From Bacteroidota bacterium (GTDB lineage Bacteria; Bacteroidota; Ignavibacteria; Ignavibacteriales; Ignavibacteriaceae), in NCBI GenBank assembly GCA_024278655.1, contig JAJRSV010000393.1, forward strand, positions 1-13,219: DNA of 13,219 nucleotides, in the 5' to 3' direction. A program made the translations under genes and the position numbers. The stretch's first letter is position 1; every line of letters begins with the position of its first letter. The notes under the pieces are model-generated. The model saw only the letters and a program-made list of their open reading frames with translations. It was not told where the DNA came from and searched no databases. Positions 1-7,683 of the stretch are shown here, in pieces.

Positions 1-2387
1 ACTCTGAAATTGTTTTCGCCCCTGTAATTCAGTTTCCAGGCAAACTCCAACTTCAGTGGTAATATACCTTGCCCGATACCGAAACCGATTTCGTAAAAAG
101 GATGCGGGAATGTTTTAACTGCCGAAGGCAAAATGTTTTCCGTATCTCTGCCAACATCGGAAAGAGCCATATTTAAGAATAAGCTTAAAGTTATTTCCCA
201 ATCTTTTAAGCCGGGAACTTTCAACAGCTTGAAAAGCTCGTCGCGGAATTGATGTTCAATATTTACAGCGATAACTTTTTCACCGAGTATTTCGTTAACG
301 TTGAGAGTTCTGAAAGAATTGTTTTTTGAGATGTAATTAATATTTCCGGGAAGTGAGTATAAATTCTGATACGGCAGTGCTCCGCAGTTATACATTCCGA
401 AAGCATTAAAGTAAAGATATGCGGTACGAAAGGTTCGAACGAAACCTATGCTTTGAAGTTTATAGGTCGTGAAATTATAATCACTGCTTAACATATCGTT
501 GTTCGAATAAGTAACATCGCCGGAGAAAACCACAAACGAACCTCCCTGCGAAGTACGTCTTCTAAAGTAACCGTCTTCAATATAATCCCTGAAATCGAGA
601 TAGAATCCTGCTGTAAAGGCGTTCACTTTGCCCTCGTTCACGGAAGGGTTTATTCTGTAAATATCATCCTTATTGAAAAAGGAATAATCGCTGTTATTGC
701 TTGCGCTGTGGTCGGTGCGGTTAATGTAACCAAAGCTTAAATCGAGCACCGGAGCCACTTCTCCCGTAAAGGTTATATCGAAACCGTTTGTGTAGTAGTA
801 ATCCCTGAATTCTTTTTTAAATAGCAGCGCTACTAAAGTGGAAGTCAGGTCAGTATAATTATCCGAGCTTCCGAAAAGTATATCGAGTTTGTTATATGCG
901 TTCAGTTCGATGTTGTAAGTGCGGTAACTGCCCAGATAATATTTCGCATAAAAATCCGTTTTGAATTTCTTATCGGAAAAGCCGTAAGAAAAACCGAGGC
1001 GTGAATTCAGGCGGCGGTTAAGTGCATCATTAAGATAAAGAGAAAAATTAAGCGAGTGTCCTTCAACACGATTAAATTTATATAGCGAAAGCGGACCGCT
1101 TACAGCAAAGTTTTTGGTTAAATAAGTACGCGTATCGAGGAATGAAAATTTATCCCAAAACGTACGCGGCACACTGCTGATGCTGTCAATCCTTCTGTAA
1201 GCCAGTTCTTCTTCCAATGTGTTGGGAATCGACTGAATGCTTTTCCAGTAAAGCGAATCTTTCTTATCAGCTTCCGGCAGCACTGTAATTATGGCTTTCG
1301 AAAATAAGTTATCGTCTATCACCGGATTGATTTTATAATCGTACAAAATGGAATTTATTTCGAAGCCGAATTTTACAAGCCCGAGATAATTTGCTTTTAG
1401 AAAAAGATGATAATCTACAGGCATAAAAATTCCGTCGTAATCCGCAAACTGCTGAACTACACTTATAGTATCGAACAAGCCGCCCACATTTGCGGCGCGG
1501 TTCAATCGCAAATCGACTTTTATTAAATCGTAAGTGCTGTCGGTAATGAACACGCTTCCGATAAAGCCGGGGTCATCTTTATCCTGTGGAAACATATCAA
1601 TCTTAAAAACTTTTTTATTATCAATCGCCAATGTTCTGTCAAGATAAAACTGATAATAATCGAGTGCGTTAGCGGCGAGCGGTCCGGGTAGATCCAATCC
1701 AAAGAAGTTAACGTCATCTTCATAAAAGTTTTGAATTATCCTGCCCCCTGTTAATGTATTGAACGACGAGGGGAAATTTGCACTTTGTTTTTGTGCGGTA
1801 ATTATCTCTTTAAAATTATCCGGCTTTCTGAAGTACCCTTTGCTTTCGTTTTCGAATATAGCTGTTATCTTTGTGTCTGAAGAATCGCCGCTGCCAGAAC
1901 CCATTCCAATTCCGCCGCCTTCGCGGTAAAGTTCTTCTTTGGTTCTTACCAAACCTTTTGTGTAAGCGCTGAACTCGTAAGCAAAAAGCTTTTTGTTTCT
2001 TTCGTTCTTTTTATCGATTGCTTTTTGAATAATCGCCAATGCAGGATTCACACCGGGCTCAACAATTATTTCGGGAAGAAAAATTTCGGTTTGCTTCAAC
2101 ACAAAATCCAAACCTTTGATGTTTTTATATAAATCGACCTTAATTGTATCGGAAAAGTAACCGATGTAAGAAGCTATTAATGTATATTTACCGCTTTTCA
2201 GCTTTAGCTCATACTCGCCCTCGGTGTTTGCCGAAGTACCGGTGAATGTATTCATCACTCTAATGTTAGCGTAACCGAGGGGAGCGGAAGTTTCGGCATC
2301 GTAAACCCTGCCGCTTATTGTGTACTGCTGTGCGTAAACTGAAAAAGCAGACAGGAGAAAAAGGATTGCTGAAAAAGTGTTTTTCAT
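1..2387 (-). CDS. DUF5686-family outer-membrane protein with carboxypeptidase-regulatory-like domain (3' end cut by window edge)
   Basis: I translated this frame by hand from the ATG at 2387; it stays open for 795 codons to the left edge. Residues 1-19 form a signal peptide ending VYA before QQ. Residues 22-100 are a carboxypeptidase-regulatory-like beta-sandwich (SGRVYDAET, then GYANIRV, then EGEYELKLKSGKYTL, then ASYIGY). A segment NPALAIIQKAIDKKNERN (114-131) follows, as is usual at the start of DUF5686. The rest is rich in alternating aromatic/polar strands (for example GYFRK, DYYYTNGFDITF, RDYIEDGYFRRR), as expected of an outer-membrane beta-barrel. The last visible residues, WKLNYRGENNFR, look like the end of the barrel, so probably only a short tail is missing. 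Known: family typical of Bacteroidota, function unestablished. A glycine/serine-rich patch (GGGIGMGSGSG, about 157-167) is probably a flexible insertion. Divergent from the gene at 2577. Confidence 0.88.
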   Translation of the reverse strand, partial: MKNTFSAILFLLSAFSVYAQQYTISGRVYDAETSAPLGYANIRVMNTFTGTSANTEGEYELKLKSGKYTLIASYIGYFSDTIKVDLYKNIKGLDFVLKQTEIFLPEIIVEPGVNPALAIIQKAIDKKNERNKKLFAYEFSAYTKGLVRTKEELYREGGGIGMGSGSGDSSDTKITAIFENESKGYFRKPDNFKEIITAQKQSANFPSSFNTLTGGRIIQNFYEDDVNFFGLDLPGPLAANALDYYQFYLDRTLAIDNKKVFKIDMFPQDKDDPGFIGSVFITDSTYDLIKVDLRLNRAANVGGLFDTISVVQQFADYDGIFMPVDYHLFLKANYLGLVKFGFEINSILYDYKINPVIDDNLFSKAIITVLPEADKKDSLYWKSIQSIPNTLEEELAYRRIDSISSVPRTFWDKFSFLDTRTYLTKNFAVSGPLSLYKFNRVEGHSLNFSLYLNDALNRRLNSRLGFSYGFSDKKFKTDFYAKYYLGSYRTYNIELNAYNKLDILFGSSDNYTDLTSTLVALLFKKEFRDYYYTNGFDITFTGEVAPVLDLSFGYINRTDHSASNNSDYSFFNKDDIYRINPSVNEGKVNAFTAGFYLDFRDYIEDGYFRRRTSQGGSFVVFSGDVTYSNNDMLSSDYNFTTYKLQSIGFVRTFRTAYLYFNAFGMYNCGALPYQNLYSLPGNINYISKNNSFRTLNVNEILGEKVIAVNIEHQFRDELFKLLKVPGLKDWEITLSLFLNMALSDVGRDTENILPSAVKTFPHPFYEIGFGIGQGILPLKLEFAWKLNYRGENNFR

Positions 2388-2419
2388 ACTATAAATTATC
2401 CGAAAATAAATAATTACTA

Positions 2420-2448
2420 CAATATTACTCAAAAAATTTAACCTGCAA
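2420..2448 (-). promoter_or_regulatory. Candidate Bacteroidota-type promoter for the DUF5686 gene
   Basis: On the minus strand TTG (2448-2446) is followed after 18 nt by TAATATTG (2427-2420), one mismatch from the TAnnTTTG -7 box used by Bacteroidota primary sigma factors. It lies 32 nt upstream of the ATG at 2387. Box sequence and spacing are seen; function is inferred. Confidence 0.38.
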
Positions 2449-2452
2449 AATT

Positions 2453-2463
2453 AAGCGGGCAAA
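2453..2463 (-). promoter_or_regulatory. Shared 11-base upstream element TTTGCCCGCTT, copy 1
   Basis: Read on the minus strand, TTTGCCCGCTT ends exactly 65 nt before the DUF5686 start codon. An identical 11-mer lies exactly 65 nt before the start codon of the FHA operon (6930-6940), in the same orientation relative to the gene. It sits just upstream of the candidate TTG/TAATATTG promoter, where an activator or alternative-sigma contact could lie. Two copies only, so function is unproven. Confidence 0.35.
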
Positions 2464-2523
2464 CGGAAACTCACAGCATATTAGCCCGGTAACCCAAAAC
2501 TTCTACAAAACAAGCGATATGAT

Positions 2524-2531
2524 TATATTTG
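2524..2531 (+). promoter_or_regulatory. Candidate -7 box for the lysine-ketoglutarate reductase gene
   Basis: TATATTTG is an exact match to the Bacteroidota TAnnTTTG -7 box and lies 45 nt before the ATG at 2577. No TTG is visible at the expected -33 spacing, so this rests on one box only. The leader between it and the ATG is A-rich and shows no clear Shine-Dalgarno site. Confidence 0.4.
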
Positions 2532-2576
2532 TAAGCTGTTTCAAAATTTTATTGAAAGAAACAAGACAAGTTCTTT

Positions 2577-3935
2577 ATGAAAAATGTAATCGGAATAATA
2601 CGCGAGGGTTTGAGCAAAAAGGGAGAGAAGCGGGTTGCCGTCACTCCCAAAGAGGCGAAGCAAATTGTTGAGTGGGGTCACAGATTAATTGTTCAGCCGG
2701 CTGTTAATCCTAAAACCGGTGCAATTAAACGTATCTTCCCCGATGTTCTGTACAAACAAGTTGGAGCCGAAATAAGCGAAGACCTTTCACCCGCCGACGT
2801 TATATTCGGACTGAAAGAAATTCATCCCACCAGAATACTGCCGGAAAAAGCTTACTATCTTTTCTCTCATACTCATAAAGGACAGATAAAAAACAGGCAG
2901 ATGCTCAAAACTTTTGTCGAAAGAAAAACCACTGTTATTGATTACGAACTAATTACGGACGATGAGAACAGAAGATACTTAACCGCTTTTACATACAACG
3001 CCGGTTATGCCGGAATGGTTGACAGTTTATGGACGCTCGGCAAAAGATTGAAAGCAAAAGGATTCCATAATCCGTTCGAGGTTATAAAGCAGTCGATTGA
3101 AGTTGAGCATCTTTATAAAGCAAAAGAAACCTTTGAACACGCCGCTCATAAAATAAGAACAAGAGGAACCCCTAAAAAACTGCCGCCCGTTGTAGTTTGT
3201 TTTTTGGGAAGAGGCAAAACAGCCAAAGGCGCAAGGGAAATGTTCAACATTCTTCCATACGAAGAGATAACCCTTGAGCAGTTGGAAGATGTTTTTCATT
3301 ACGGTTCAAGGAATAAACTTTATGCGCTGCACATAAGCAGGGATGTAATTTACCGGTTAAAAGAAGATGCAATGCATCTTAAAAATGAATACGATGCATT
3401 GACACCAAGAGAAAAGCGCAGCTTTTACGATAAGAACCCGCAATACTTCGAATCGAACCTCGATAAGGTTTTGCCTTACGTTACCGTTTTAATGAACTGT
3501 GTTTTCTGGTCGCCCGAATATCCGCGTATCGTTACAAAAGAATTGATGAAGCAAATTTACAAAGAGCACAAAACGCTTCAGGTGATAGGCGACATAACCT
3601 GCGATCCTAACGGTTCGATTGAGTTTTCGAAAGAGACGTGGATTGATAACCCCGTTTACATTTACAATCCCCTTACGGAAAAGATTAAAGACGGCTTCGA
3701 CGGCGAGGGTATTGCTGTAATGGCGGTAACTAACCTGCCATGCGAATTTTCCGCCGATGCATCGCATCAGTTTGCCAACGACCTTTCGCCGTTTTTAAAA
3801 AATATTGTAACCGCAAATTATAAAGGAACGCTTGAAGAGTCGGGACTTGTAGCGGAGATAAAAAAAGCTGTTATCTTATGGCAAGGTAAGTTTACTAAGA
3901 ACTTCGAATATATGAACGAGTTTATACAGAATTAA
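2577..3935 (+). CDS. Saccharopine dehydrogenase, lysine-forming type (lysine-2-oxoglutarate reductase, LKR half)
   Basis: A 452-residue cytosolic protein, predicted to condense lysine and 2-oxoglutarate to saccharopine with NADPH, the first step of lysine breakdown by the saccharopine route. The N-terminal AlaDH/PNT-like domain opens with GIIREG and EKRVAVTP (6-24). FSHTHKGQ (96-103), VIDYE (120-124) and AFTYNAGYAGM (137-147) match the substrate-site blocks of the LKR half of human AASS. The Rossmann part has VVCFLGRGKTAKGAREMFN (207-224-region), matching the GxG..KGA block. CDIT..PNGSIEF (338-350) and DGEGIAVMAVTNLP (375-388) match the C-terminal LKR blocks. Length equals an LKR half without the SDH half. 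The SDH half is encoded as a separate gene 4 nt downstream on the opposite strand. An alanine dehydrogenase was considered, but the GSIEF and FSHT blocks favour LKR. Confidence 0.88.
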   Translation: MKNVIGIIREGLSKKGEKRVAVTPKEAKQIVEWGHRLIVQPAVNPKTGAIKRIFPDVLYKQVGAEISEDLSPADVIFGLKEIHPTRILPEKAYYLFSHTHKGQIKNRQMLKTFVERKTTVIDYELITDDENRRYLTAFTYNAGYAGMVDSLWTLGKRLKAKGFHNPFEVIKQSIEVEHLYKAKETFEHAAHKIRTRGTPKKLPPVVVCFLGRGKTAKGAREMFNILPYEEITLEQLEDVFHYGSRNKLYALHISRDVIYRLKEDAMHLKNEYDALTPREKRSFYDKNPQYFESNLDKVLPYVTVLMNCVFWSPEYPRIVTKELMKQIYKEHKTLQVIGDITCDPNGSIEFSKETWIDNPVYIYNPLTEKIKDGFDGEGIAVMAVTNLPCEFSADASHQFANDLSPFLKNIVTANYKGTLEESGLVAEIKKAVILWQGKFTKNFEYMNEFIQN

Positions 3936-3939
3936 TTTT

Positions 3940-5295
3940 TCACTCTATTTCAACCACTTCCTCGTACGGCTTAATTCCCAATTTTGCCAGCTCTTTTAAT
4001 GTGGGTCTGAATATATCGCGGTGCACCGGAATGATAACTCCCCGTTCTTTTATCTGATCGGTGAGCACAAGACTTGCAGCAATGCCTAACGGCAGTCCAA
4101 CTGTTTCAGACATTGCAGTATGAACCGAATCTTTTCCCTTCACAACAATCGTAGAAGTCATCCTTTCCTTCTTACCGTTAAGCTGGTATTCAATTTCGGT
4201 TTGCAGAATAACCATATCCCTGTCACCTTTTTTGAACTCCCATTTCTGTTTGAGCAGATCGAGCAGGATATCGGCAGGGGTAGCGTTTTTAATTTTTATT
4301 TTTTTGTTCGAAAGGAGTCCGAGCCACTCAATTTTTTTCACGATTTCGCTGTCGGGTGAAATATCGAGAAACTCGAGTACGGCTTCCTTTGTTGTAAAGC
4401 CGTTACGCCTGTTAAGATAAATCGACACCCACTCGTCGTAAGTTAACCTGTGCGATTCGGGAACGATGTAACGGTTATCGGTCAAGCCGATTTTAACCAG
4501 CGCATTCCATGCCTCGCAGAAACCTATCTTCCTGAGCGAACCGCGGTAAACATTAGGAAGCTTCGGGAGGTGATATATCTTTCTGTACTTTATAGAATCA
4601 CGGTTCGGGTACGCTTCGTACCTGCCGATGCCGGGCACCTCAACAATTTCGGTATCGAGAAAGAGCCGGTTGTAAGGAACTATGCGAAGCTTTCCGTCCT
4701 TAACGTAACGTGCGCTTGCCATGCCGGCAATTACAACATTCATCGGGTTCCAGGTTATTTTATAACCCCAGGGGTTGTCGTCGCTTTCGGGTGTAATCAA
4801 ACCGCCGCCGTAAGATTTTAACGATAGAACTCTTCCGCCCCTGTCTCTTATCTTGGTTATCATTCTCATCGTTTCCATATGATCGATACCGGGATCGAGT
4901 CCCATTTCATTCAATAAAATAATACCGGCTTTGTGTGCTTCTTCATCATACATTCTCATCCTGTCGGAAACATACGATGCGGTTAAGAGGTGAACCTTGT
5001 ATTCAATACAGTCTTCTACAAGATGAACGTGCAGAGTTTCGGGCAGCAGCGAGACAACAATATCGGCTTTGGAAATTTGCTTACGTCTTTGCCTTCTGTT
5101 AAAAACATCGAACTCGATTGCTTTCGCATTCTTTAGCCCTGCGGTTTTCTGCTTAGCAAGCTCTAACGATCGGTCACCGACCGTAATAAACCAGTTATGC
5201 TCTTTCGCTTTTTCAGCAAGGTAGGATATTAAGGAAATTGCCGTTCGACCGGCACCTACGATAAAAATTCGTTTCACGGAATCCGTTAATTCCAT
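3940..5295 (-). CDS. Saccharopine dehydrogenase, glutamate-forming type (SDH half)
   Basis: A 451-residue cytosolic oxidoreductase, predicted to split saccharopine into 2-aminoadipate 6-semialdehyde and glutamate using NAD(P)+. An N-terminal Rossmann fold begins FIVGAGRTAI (11-20), with an acidic residue D41 ending strand 2 (TVGDRS), which suits NAD+ binding. The family block NEMGLDPGIDHM (129-140) is intact, followed by SYGGGL (161-166) and PESDDNPWGYKITWNP (169-184), which correspond to the SDH half of AASS and fungal LYS9. A helical insert (about 285-355) and the C-terminal HTAMSETVGLPLGIAA (392-407) close the catalytic domain. The stop codon (3942-3940) lies 4 nt from the stop of the convergent LKR gene, so the transcripts must overlap or end inside each other's genes. 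Carboxynorspermidine dehydrogenase is a related alternative, but the neighbouring LKR makes SDH much more likely. Confidence 0.9.
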   Translation of the reverse strand: MELTDSVKRIFIVGAGRTAISLISYLAEKAKEHNWFITVGDRSLELAKQKTAGLKNAKAIEFDVFNRRQRRKQISKADIVVSLLPETLHVHLVEDCIEYKVHLLTASYVSDRMRMYDEEAHKAGIILLNEMGLDPGIDHMETMRMITKIRDRGGRVLSLKSYGGGLITPESDDNPWGYKITWNPMNVVIAGMASARYVKDGKLRIVPYNRLFLDTEIVEVPGIGRYEAYPNRDSIKYRKIYHLPKLPNVYRGSLRKIGFCEAWNALVKIGLTDNRYIVPESHRLTYDEWVSIYLNRRNGFTTKEAVLEFLDISPDSEIVKKIEWLGLLSNKKIKIKNATPADILLDLLKQKWEFKKGDRDMVILQTEIEYQLNGKKERMTSTIVVKGKDSVHTAMSETVGLPLGIAASLVLTDQIKERGVIIPVHRDIFRPTLKELAKLGIKPYEEVVEIE

Positions 5296-5355
5296 AATTT
5301 AATTTCTACAAGGCACTAAACTAATTGATTAATACAATACCAGTCAATTGAAAAA

Positions 5356-5363
5356 CAAAAATA
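5356..5363 (-). promoter_or_regulatory. Candidate -7 box for the glutamate-forming saccharopine dehydrogenase gene
   Basis: On the minus strand TATTTTTG matches TAnnTTTG exactly, 60 nt upstream of the ATG at 5295. The nearest upstream TTG is about 28 nt away, longer than the usual spacing, so support is weak. The 169-nt divergent gap 5296-5464 must also hold the promoter of the gene at 5465; I see no convincing box for that one. Confidence 0.3.
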
Positions 5364-5464
5364 TTGCCATAAATCACAGTAGGGCGAAATTCAATTAAAC
5401 ATCATTTATTACTATTTTTATATTCAATAACTGCATTATTCATAAACAATATTACTGATTTAAA

Positions 5465-6241
5465 ATGAAGCACTACCGAAGAACAGCATTATTTACTTTT
5501 CTGCTATCCGTTATCGCAATAGCTACTGTCTTTCCGCAGGATAGTTTAACAATCAATACAAATGAAAATGACAAAACCGTTAACCAGCAATTGCCCGAAG
5601 GCATTACTGCGCAGGATGTGTTGAATAACTACATCGAGGCAATAGGAGGAAGGGAAGCTTACGGCAATATAAAGGACAAGACAACCGTTATGCGTGGCGA
5701 AGTAATGAACCAGAACTTCAGCATCGTTATAAAACAGAAAGCCCCGAACAAGTTAAAACAAGACATGCGAATGGGCGATGTAAAGCAAACGATTTTATTT
5801 GACGGTACAAAAGCCGTTCAGATTGTGGGCGATAAAAAATCGGAGATAACCGGCGGACAACTGGAAATGATTAAAACCGAAGCTGAGATGGGTTTTATTT
5901 TAGATCCCGAATCGTTCGGTACAACCGTTTCGTTAGCCGGCATTGAAAAAGTCGATAGCATCGATTGTTACAAAATTGAGTTGACACCTGCGAAAGGAGA
6001 TAAATGGTATCAGTACTATGCGGTTGATACCGGGCTTAAAGTTAAAGACGAAAAAATAGTTGAGTTTCCGCAGGGTAAGTTTTTACGCGAGATTTACTAC
6101 AGTGATTACAGGGATGTTGACGGCGTGAAGTTTCCGTTTAAACTTAAGCAGTCGATAGGAATGCAGACTGTTGAACTAACGGTAAGCAGCGTAAAAATAA
6201 ACAAAGGACTGAAAGACGAAATTTTTGAGATTCCGGAATAA
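5465..6241 (+). CDS. Exported LolA-like outer-membrane lipoprotein-sorting-type protein
   Basis: A 258-residue protein with an N-terminal export signal (basic HYRR, then hydrophobic 8-23, followed by PQDS). After a low-complexity Asn-rich spacer, ITAQDVLNNYIEAIGGREAYGNIK (47-70 region) matches the opening of the LolA-like domain often found alone, or fused to M16 proteases, in Bacteroidota. Alternating strands follow: FSIVIKQKAPNKLKQDM (85-101), TILFDGTKAVQI (109-120), YYAVDTGLKVK (184-194) and SDYRDVDGVKFPFKL (213-227). Known: LolA-like folds bind lipid or acyl groups in a half-barrel. The specific ligand here cannot be told. No lipobox cysteine is present, so it is probably soluble periplasmic. 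The start is fixed by the signal peptide; no Shine-Dalgarno site is seen. The stop codon overlaps the ATG of the next gene (TAATG), implying translational coupling. Confidence 0.75.
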   Translation: MKHYRRTALFTFLLSVIAIATVFPQDSLTINTNENDKTVNQQLPEGITAQDVLNNYIEAIGGREAYGNIKDKTTVMRGEVMNQNFSIVIKQKAPNKLKQDMRMGDVKQTILFDGTKAVQIVGDKKSEITGGQLEMIKTEAEMGFILDPESFGTTVSLAGIEKVDSIDCYKIELTPAKGDKWYQYYAVDTGLKVKDEKIVEFPQGKFLREIYYSDYRDVDGVKFPFKLKQSIGMQTVELTVSSVKINKGLKDEIFEIPE

Positions 6242-6855
6242 TGGAAAACAGGAATTACTCGGTTATAGTTTTCGATTTGGGTAATGTGCTTATTCCGTTC
6301 AATTACGATATCCTTATTCGTAAGCTTGATGAAATAAAGCCGGGACTGGGCAAACACTTTGTTGATACTTACAACGACAACTATCACATCCACCGTGAGT
6401 TTGAAAGAGGTAAAATAACCGAAGAAGATTTTATAAACAGAATGCTTGAAACATTGGAGCACAGAATAGACGGCATAACATTCTGCGAATATTTTTCATC
6501 CATATTCACTACGAACGACAATGTTATTCAACTCTTACCCGGGCTTAAAAAGCAATACAAACTTATTCTCCTTTCGAACACAAACTCGATTCACGAAAGA
6601 TACGGCTGGGATCATTACGGCTTTTTAAAATATTTTGACGATCTGGTTCTGTCGCACAAAGTGGGTGCGGTAAAGCCGGAAGAAAAGATTTATCGTGCGG
6701 TCGAAGCAGCTTCGGAGCTTCCCTCCGAAGAACATATTTTTATTGATGATATCGAAGAATATGTAACTGCCGCAAAAAAGTTGGGATGGGACGGAATACA
6801 CTTTAAAGGATATGATTACCTGGTAAATGAACTTAAGCAGAGAAATATTTTATAA
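6241..6855 (+). CDS. HAD-superfamily phosphatase, YihX-like subfamily
   Basis: A 204-residue cytosolic hydrolase with all four HAD motifs: motif I FDLGNV with nucleophile D12, motif II LLSNTN with S112, motif III VGAVKPE with K145, and motif IV FIDD with D169/D170. The usual second Asp of motif I (D+2) is Gly (D12-L-G14-N), as is usual in the YihX/epoxide-hydrolase-N-like HAD branch. This is a family trait rather than damage. A helical cap lies at about 20-95. E. coli YihX dephosphorylates alpha-glucose-1-phosphate, but the substrate here cannot be read from the sequence. The ATG shares one base with the stop of the LolA-like gene, so the two are coupled. It is followed by a 150-nt gap with a T10 tract (6872-6881) but no convincing terminator hairpin. 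Confidence 0.82.
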   Translation: MENRNYSVIVFDLGNVLIPFNYDILIRKLDEIKPGLGKHFVDTYNDNYHIHREFERGKITEEDFINRMLETLEHRIDGITFCEYFSSIFTTNDNVIQLLPGLKKQYKLILLSNTNSIHERYGWDHYGFLKYFDDLVLSHKVGAVKPEEKIYRAVEAASELPSEEHIFIDDIEEYVTAAKKLGWDGIHFKGYDYLVNELKQRNIL

Positions 6856-6929
6856 CCCGACAATCAAAATGTTTTTTTTTTGAGTATCAAAAGAAGCCAC
6901 GAGCAAATATTTATTTTAAAAATACTGCA

Positions 6930-6940
6930 TTTGCCCGCTT
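6930..6940 (+). promoter_or_regulatory. Shared 11-base upstream element TTTGCCCGCTT, copy 2
   Basis: Identical to 2463-2453 on the minus strand, and also exactly 65 nt before the following start codon (7006). Downstream, AATATTTG (6977-6984) is a one-mismatch -7 box 21 nt before the ATG, with no TTG at the expected -33 spacing. The gap 6856-7005 shows nothing else I can support beyond weak AT-rich inverted repeats. Confidence 0.35.
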
Positions 6941-7005
6941 TCTACTTTACAACATTTTCACTAACTTCATAAAAAAAATATTTGACAGATAGCACAGAGG
7001 ATTAA

Positions 7006-7653
7006 ATGAAGTGTCCGTCTTGCGGAACTGAAAACAAAAACGATGCAAAGTTCTGCAAAGCATGCGGTGGCACAATGTCGGCACAATATAAAACATGCAA
7101 AAACGGTCACAACTACGATTCATCACTCAACGACTGTCCTTACTGTCCTAACCCGAATGTTGCGCGTGTAATTGAAGCAGCAACAGAGAATCAGAAAACC
7201 GTAATAGATAAAGCGGCATCCGTAAAAACAACTCCCGATATTGAGGATTTCGAACATTCCCCCGATGTGGCAACTACTCCCCCGAAAAATATGCCGCCGG
7301 CACAAAAAACGGTTATCACAACACAGTCACCGGCAATTAACGAGCAGGTAAACGCACGACTTGCGGGATGGCTTGTAAGTTTCGATATTGATCCGATGGG
7401 AAAAGAATTCAGATTATACGAAGGAAGAAATAAAATCGGAAGAGCAGATAACTGTACGGTTACAGTTGATGACTCAAGCGTTTCCGAAGAACATGCACTG
7501 TTGTACGTTAAAGATAACAAAGTGCTTTTGCAGGACGAGCTTTCGACAAACGGCACTTTTGTTAACGGCAGAAAAATTGAAGAACGCGTTTCGTTAAATG
7601 ATAACGATAAAGTTCGGTTCGGAAACATCGGCTTCAAAATTAAAATTATTTAA
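7006..7653 (+). CDS. Zinc-ribbon and FHA domain protein
   Basis: A 215-residue cytosolic protein without membrane segments. The N-terminus has a zinc ribbon CPSCG...FCKACG (C3, C6, C17, C20). A second possible metal site is CKNGH...CPYC (C31, H35, C44, C47). A disordered Pro/Thr/Ala-rich linker (about 50-118) contains QKTVI twice (63-67 and 100-104). The C-terminal FHA domain (about 122-215) has intact pThr-binding residues: G145-R146, S160 and H163 (SVSEEH), N182-GT, and N187-G. Known: FHA domains bind phosphothreonine. Inferred: a phospho-dependent adaptor. The threonine T65 has Asp at +3, a context some FHA domains prefer, so the linker may be phosphorylated and bound by its own or a partner FHA, as in GarA/OdhI. 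AGAGG (6996-7000) lies 5 nt before the ATG. First gene of the cluster. Confidence 0.88.
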   Translation: MKCPSCGTENKNDAKFCKACGGTMSAQYKTCKNGHNYDSSLNDCPYCPNPNVARVIEAATENQKTVIDKAASVKTTPDIEDFEHSPDVATTPPKNMPPAQKTVITTQSPAINEQVNARLAGWLVSFDIDPMGKEFRLYEGRNKIGRADNCTVTVDDSSVSEEHALLYVKDNKVLLQDELSTNGTFVNGRKIEERVSLNDNDKVRFGNIGFKIKII

Positions 7654-7683
7654 TAACTATCCGTTCACTCAGAGTTAAATTTA

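Noticed and set aside
2441..2463. Possible sigma-54 promoter (TTGC boxes) upstream of the DUF5686 gene
   Set aside because: The TTGCA at the -12 position has no TGGC at the matching -24 position, so the required GG/GC spacing is absent.
4450..4821. A 123-codon plus-strand open frame inside the minus-strand saccharopine dehydrogenase gene
   Set aside because: It is opposite the conserved catalytic region of the dehydrogenase, and its translation shows no family motif.
6872..6881. A run of ten T after the HAD gene, possible intrinsic terminator
   Set aside because: There is no GC-containing stem before it; only an AT-rich TCAAAA/TTTTGA pairing in which the T run forms part of the loop and stem.
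6903..6934. GCAAAT...ATTTGC inverted repeat with an inner AT-rich pairing
   Set aside because: Stems are weak and AT-rich with imperfect joining. Not convincing as terminator or operator, although it overlaps the shared 11-mer.
6982..6987. TTGACA, a perfect sigma-70 -35 hexamer, just before the FHA operon
   Set aside because: A -10 box at normal spacing would fall on or after the start codon at 7006, so it cannot drive this gene as a -35.
7191..7637. A 148-codon minus-strand open frame opposite the FHA gene
   Set aside because: The FHA and zinc-ribbon motifs on the plus strand are unmistakable, and the antisense product is Ser/Thr/Phe-rich without domain features.
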